Part shown: positions 5,801 through 7,663 of the stretch, piece after piece
Layout: every line of letters begins with the position of its first letter
Numbering within the stretch: position 1 is the first letter of the stretch
NCBI GenBank assembly: GCA_017536845.1
Contig: JAFWCP010000004.1
Coordinates: 1 to 7,663, forward strand
Source: Solobacterium sp.
GTDB taxonomy: Bacteria > Bacillota_I > Bacilli_A > Erysipelotrichales > Erysipelotrichaceae
Direction: 5' to 3'
Length of the DNA stretch: 7,663 nt
The notes under the pieces: generated by a model
What the model was told of the DNA's origin: nothing
The model's input: the letters and a program-made list of their open reading frames with translations, nothing else
Database searches by the model: none
Position numbers and translations under genes: made by a program

Positions 5801-7663
5801 TACTCCGTCAACACAGCTATTGATGTCCCGACCTTCATCATCTATCCGGATGAAGCGGTCGCAAGAGATGACAGAGATGCATATCTGGAAGAAACAGGCA
5901 TCAAGGCGAAGGTTGATGAACTTGGCGCAAAGGCGGTCATCATCAACCCGATTGACGGTGAATACGGCCAGGCTGACGCAGATGCCTTCCTGAGCAATGT
6001 TGATACAATCGGCTATACGCTGAATCTCAAGGTCATCGGCTTCGGCAAGGGTGCGACATTTGTCAACAAGTATGTCTCCAAGCTCGACTGGGCGGTTGCC
6101 GGCATCATGGCGGTGGGCGGTGAAGCCGCTGACAGCGTGAAGTATTCTGTTCCGGCTTATGTTTCCGGATCTGATGCGGCTGCCTATATTGAAGCCGACA
6201 AGGCAGAAAAGACAGCGGAAGAAGGAACAATGACAACCTATGTCAATCCTGACAACCATTTTGAAATCGTTGTTGCCAACAGTGCGGAAGAAACACCGGC
6301 AGAAGCATTTGCCAACGCCTGGGATACCGTGCTTGTCAGAAACGGCAAGGTCGGCAACATCACCGGAACATGGTATACACAGCCTCTGTCCAGGGAAAGG
6401 CAGTTTGAATACTTCACCTTCCTGAATCTGGAAGCCCTCGGCCTTAACAGAAACGTTGTATCTGATGTTGATATGGACGGTGATGGTCTGAACAACCTCT
6501 GGTATGAATACTATACCGACGCATTCAATGACGCAGAAGCAGGCACTGTTCCTGTGGTGGTCATGCTGCACGGAAATGGCAATGACCCGAGAACGCAGGC
6601 CACAACCTCCGGCTGGGCACCCCTTGCCGCAGAAGAAGGCATCCTGCTTATCGAAGCGGAGCATCAGGGCGGCATCGTCGGCGGCACAGAATATGATGCA
6701 ATGAGCTTCGATGATTCCATGACGAAGGAAAACGGCATCATTGATATGATTGGTCTGCTGAAGGAAAAGTATCCGCAGATTGATGAGAACCGGATTTACG
6801 TGGAAGGCCTTTCCAAAGGCTCAGTCAACTCCATCGTTCTGGGCATCATGCATCCGGAAGTCTTCGCGGCAGCAGGCGGCCATTCCGCCGGCATCATGGG
6901 CCGTTACTACGATGCCCTGCTCGAGGAAGTGGAAGCAGTCAAGGATGATATTGATACACCGCTCTATCTCACCGGCGGCACAAAGGATACCTTCCCGATG
7001 ATTGAAAAGGGTGAAAACGGCGGTGCTCTGCTGGCAATTCAGCTCTATGAAATGCTCAATGAACTGCCTGTTACCACATTTGATGAACTCAGCTATGACA
7101 ACTCGAAGTATCTGGGCATGGTCTTTGATGAGTTCGGCGTGGAAGACACAGAAGGCTATGCACCTGTCTACAGCGGCAAGATCATGAAGGACGGCAAGGT
7201 CCAGCTCAACATCAACGCGATTGAGGACTGGGGCCACTGGAACCTGGAAGCTTCAGCTGAACTGATGTGGGACTTCTTCAAACAGCATACCCTCAACGAA
7301 AATGTCAATGGATTCTTCGATGAGGAAGGCAATAAGGTTGTCCTGAAGCAGCTTGACGAAAAACTGTACTGGTTTGAAAACGGTGAACAGCAGGGCGTTT
7401 ACGGCGATCCGCTGAACATCTGGGATACCCAGTATGACAGGATCGAAAGAGGCCGTGAAATCTATGATCCCGAAACAGATGCCTGGTACTGGCTGGATGC
7501 CAATGATAACGGCGCGGTTGCAAGGGACAAGGAAGTCTGGATGCCTTACATCTTCCAGGGTGAAAACCCGGCTACCGAAGGTAAGTGGGTGCGCTATGAC
7601 AAGTATGGCCAGATGGTCAAGGGCTGGTATGCAAACGACAACGGCGTTTACTACTATGACCTG
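2888..7663 (+). CDS. Secreted giant multi-domain esterase/PHB-depolymerase-like hydrolase with wall-binding C-terminus (3' partial)
   Basis: The frame stays open for 1592 codons to the window edge; no stop is seen. Residues 1-25 are a signal peptide (KK, hydrophobic core, AYA before EE). A beta-rich, possibly Ig-like segment follows (~27-145). Hydrolase 1 (~160-440) has a GNSMGG elbow with Ser300, D369 and H418 or H421 as likely triad. Two repeat units follow. Unit 1 (478-949) has a degenerate hydrolase-like part with GIGSG (Gly550 where Ser is expected), a DFDGDG loop (677-682), then an intact hydrolase: HG at 710, GLSRG Ser791, D847, WGHW His932. Unit 2 (982-1467) repeats this: GFGKG (Gly1053), DMDGDG (1195-1200), HG at 1228, GLSKG Ser1309, D1367, WGHW His1450. 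From 1475 a Trp/Tyr-rich wall-binding module begins (WYWLDANDNG, GKWVRYDKYGQMVKGW). Likely a surface-attached carboxylesterase or polyester/feruloyl-type esterase; the substrate is unknown. The triad residues are assigned by motif and spacing only. Confidence 0.9.
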   Translation, partial: MIAKKAFSILASLGMALTVTVPAYAEETEIQAKGYTDVGYTVLDEWLGPTGTYPARHISGFDLTFAGEPEGVEPGDFTVIDEEYEAAGTFDNGVLTVSAAAAEGNTVKLTIPADKASTAMAYTGGLDFRRRKVSYRIVINNDIKAKDGKVLAAAGDFVKVTQDEIEQIGTGRFEELVLTSDNAGNNIYLMVSLPENYDENGSYPHVFHVTGGGQQYKKNQNLDPEIYGEDNFGVGVDCDYAPYTFATQDEDTIVVTFQSIGQRDLQPEGYSYSKDVNQAVEYFLDNYAVDSSRVYAVGNSMGGNIMSEAVAMRPDLYAAYVPCNTSIVMGTQRIDPEDTENEIYQKCLSYVRSYISEEVAISFNAGRNDPTGSWASDQLPYQMLVDEYKAAGYTDEQISELVQMHTYEDEDFHAVGSHYYHGATGLMCLNKDVLAWVYRQQKPETRVSETANDFAKVYGYSAAAAMTYRSENGLATPTFLVYPDGQVSRLQAEKLLEDMGIFDIVDEENGAVYVINPAEAEYSSADAEAFVSLLDVLTPMAMNTKLIGIGSGSTFISNELNEKLWSVAGLMLYGGEEGKPVKYAVPAYISGTSGKAYTDAADAENEFEKVIVSENEETLGEAFANAWKEIFVKNGRVGNITGTFYTKPTSIERPFEYFSYLDCASMGIQRTVVDTYDFDGDGIMNLWYEYLPEATVEAPASSVPMVLLLHGNTNDPRTQANTSGWPKVAAENGIILVEPEWQGGMVSGTQIDAMTEDDSTSENNDIIKMLDVVLAKYPQIDASRIYVEGLSRGSVNSINIALTNPDIFAAVGAHSAGTMENFYDGLMEYAQASDYEVPIFFIAGDKDQFYPLPAKGEKGSVFMALQLYQVINGLEPSKFEDLALTEEDIDFGLKFDEYHKTENAGTLDVRTGELKKDGRTLISMNAVDNWGHWNYEPAAALMWDFFKDFTKDAEDRHPDILIYDRTGTMDEYSVNTAIDVPTFIIYPDEAVARDDRDAYLEETGIKAKVDELGAKAVIINPIDGEYGQADADAFLSNVDTIGYTLNLKVIGFGKGATFVNKYVSKLDWAVAGIMAVGGEAADSVKYSVPAYVSGSDAAAYIEADKAEKTAEEGTMTTYVNPDNHFEIVVANSAEETPAEAFANAWDTVLVRNGKVGNITGTWYTQPLSRERQFEYFTFLNLEALGLNRNVVSDVDMDGDGLNNLWYEYYTDAFNDAEAGTVPVVVMLHGNGNDPRTQATTSGWAPLAAEEGILLIEAEHQGGIVGGTEYDAMSFDDSMTKENGIIDMIGLLKEKYPQIDENRIYVEGLSKGSVNSIVLGIMHPEVFAAAGGHSAGIMGRYYDALLEEVEAVKDDIDTPLYLTGGTKDTFPMIEKGENGGALLAIQLYEMLNELPVTTFDELSYDNSKYLGMVFDEFGVEDTEGYAPVYSGKIMKDGKVQLNINAIEDWGHWNLEASAELMWDFFKQHTLNENVNGFFDEEGNKVVLKQLDEKLYWFENGEQQGVYGDPLNIWDTQYDRIERGREIYDPETDAWYWLDANDNGAVARDKEVWMPYIFQGENPATEGKWVRYDKYGQMVKGWYANDNGVYYYDL
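4319..5734 (+). repeat. Internal unit 1: pseudo-hydrolase + Ca-like loop + hydrolase
   Basis: Residues 478-949 of the hydrolase, from PTFLVYPDG to WDFFKDF. It is paired with unit 2 (5831-7288). Key catalytic positions in the hydrolase half (His710, Ser791, His932) and the Ca-like loop (Asp677) are each exactly 518 residues from their unit-2 partners (1228, 1309, 1450, 1195). The degenerate half is shifted by about 15 residues through insertions in unit 2. Many positions match at the protein level, but the DNA has diverged, so the duplication is old. Confidence 0.85.
5831..7288 (+). repeat. Internal unit 2: pseudo-hydrolase + Ca-like loop + hydrolase
   Basis: Residues 982-1467, from PTFIIYPDE to WDFFKQH. 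It has the same order as unit 1: degenerate elbow GFGKG at 1051-1055, VPAYVSG strand, AEAFANAW and VGNITGTWYT stretch, DMDGDG loop, VPVVVMLHG oxyanion strand, GLSKGSVNS elbow, WGHW. It has an extra insert after AAYIEADKA of about 15 residues compared with unit 1. It joins directly to the wall-binding module. Confidence 0.85.
7310..7663 (+). other. Start of a C-terminal cell-wall-binding module within the hydrolase
   Basis: Residues 1475-1592 are rich in Trp, Tyr, Gly, Asp and Asn (YWFENGEQQG, DPETDAWYWLDANDNG, GKWVRYDKYGQMVKGWYAN). This layout resembles the C-terminal wall-attachment modules of many gut Bacillota surface proteins, related to choline/glucan-binding (CW_1-like) repeats. Further repeats probably continue beyond the window. 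Confidence 0.7.

Noticed and set aside
5516..6664. Second long minus-strand open frame (382 codons) opposite the hydrolase
   Set aside because: Same reason: no recognisable motif, and it lies fully inside the repeated coding units. Its resemblance to the other antisense frame simply reflects the internal duplication on the plus strand.

Overview
The window looks like a chromosomal stretch from a host-associated member of the Bacillota (Firmicutes). The reasons are strong AGGAGG-type ribosome binding sites, consensus TATAAT promoters, CW_7 (Cpl-7) cell-wall-binding repeats, and a secreted protein ending in the Trp/Tyr/Gly-rich wall-binding module common in gut Erysipelotrichales and Lachnospiraceae. 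The exact lineage is inference. The first ~420 bases look richer in A/T than the rest.

Layout, left to right. (1) 1-288: the 3' end of an unrecognised plus-strand gene with a very Lys/Arg-rich tail. (2) 311-410: two hairpins between convergent genes. (3) 416-910, minus strand: a 164-aa protein made almost only of three CW_7 repeats, with no enzyme domain and no signal peptide. It has its own extended -10 promoter, Shine-Dalgarno sequence and terminator. (4) 911-1239: a divergent intergenic region holding two near-identical 38-bp direct repeats 139 bp apart. (5) 1240-2403, plus: a 387-aa protein with a PD-(D/E)XK-nuclease-like core (D99, E128-x-K130) and a C-terminal coiled coil. (6) 2412-2831: a tandem second copy of only the 3' part of that gene, open from ATG 2460, with a coiled coil expanded by a 21-bp/7-aa repeat. 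(7) 2888 to the window end: a secreted protein of at least 1592 aa. It has an N-terminal esterase-like alpha/beta-hydrolase, then two tandem copies of a unit (degenerate hydrolase-like domain, Ca-loop-like motif, intact hydrolase), then the start of a wall-binding module. Its stop codon lies outside the window.

The most interesting locus is the nuclease-like gene and its C-terminal-only copy. In both copies the same in-frame ATG follows the same AAAGGAAG ribosome-binding sequence. This resembles the Rpn nuclease families of enterobacteria, in which an internal start yields a small C-terminal protein that inhibits the full-length toxic nuclease. Here that segment also exists as a separate gene. 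The functional link is inference. The giant hydrolase is probably an independent surface degradative enzyme, and nothing in the sequence ties it to the nuclease-like locus except adjacency.
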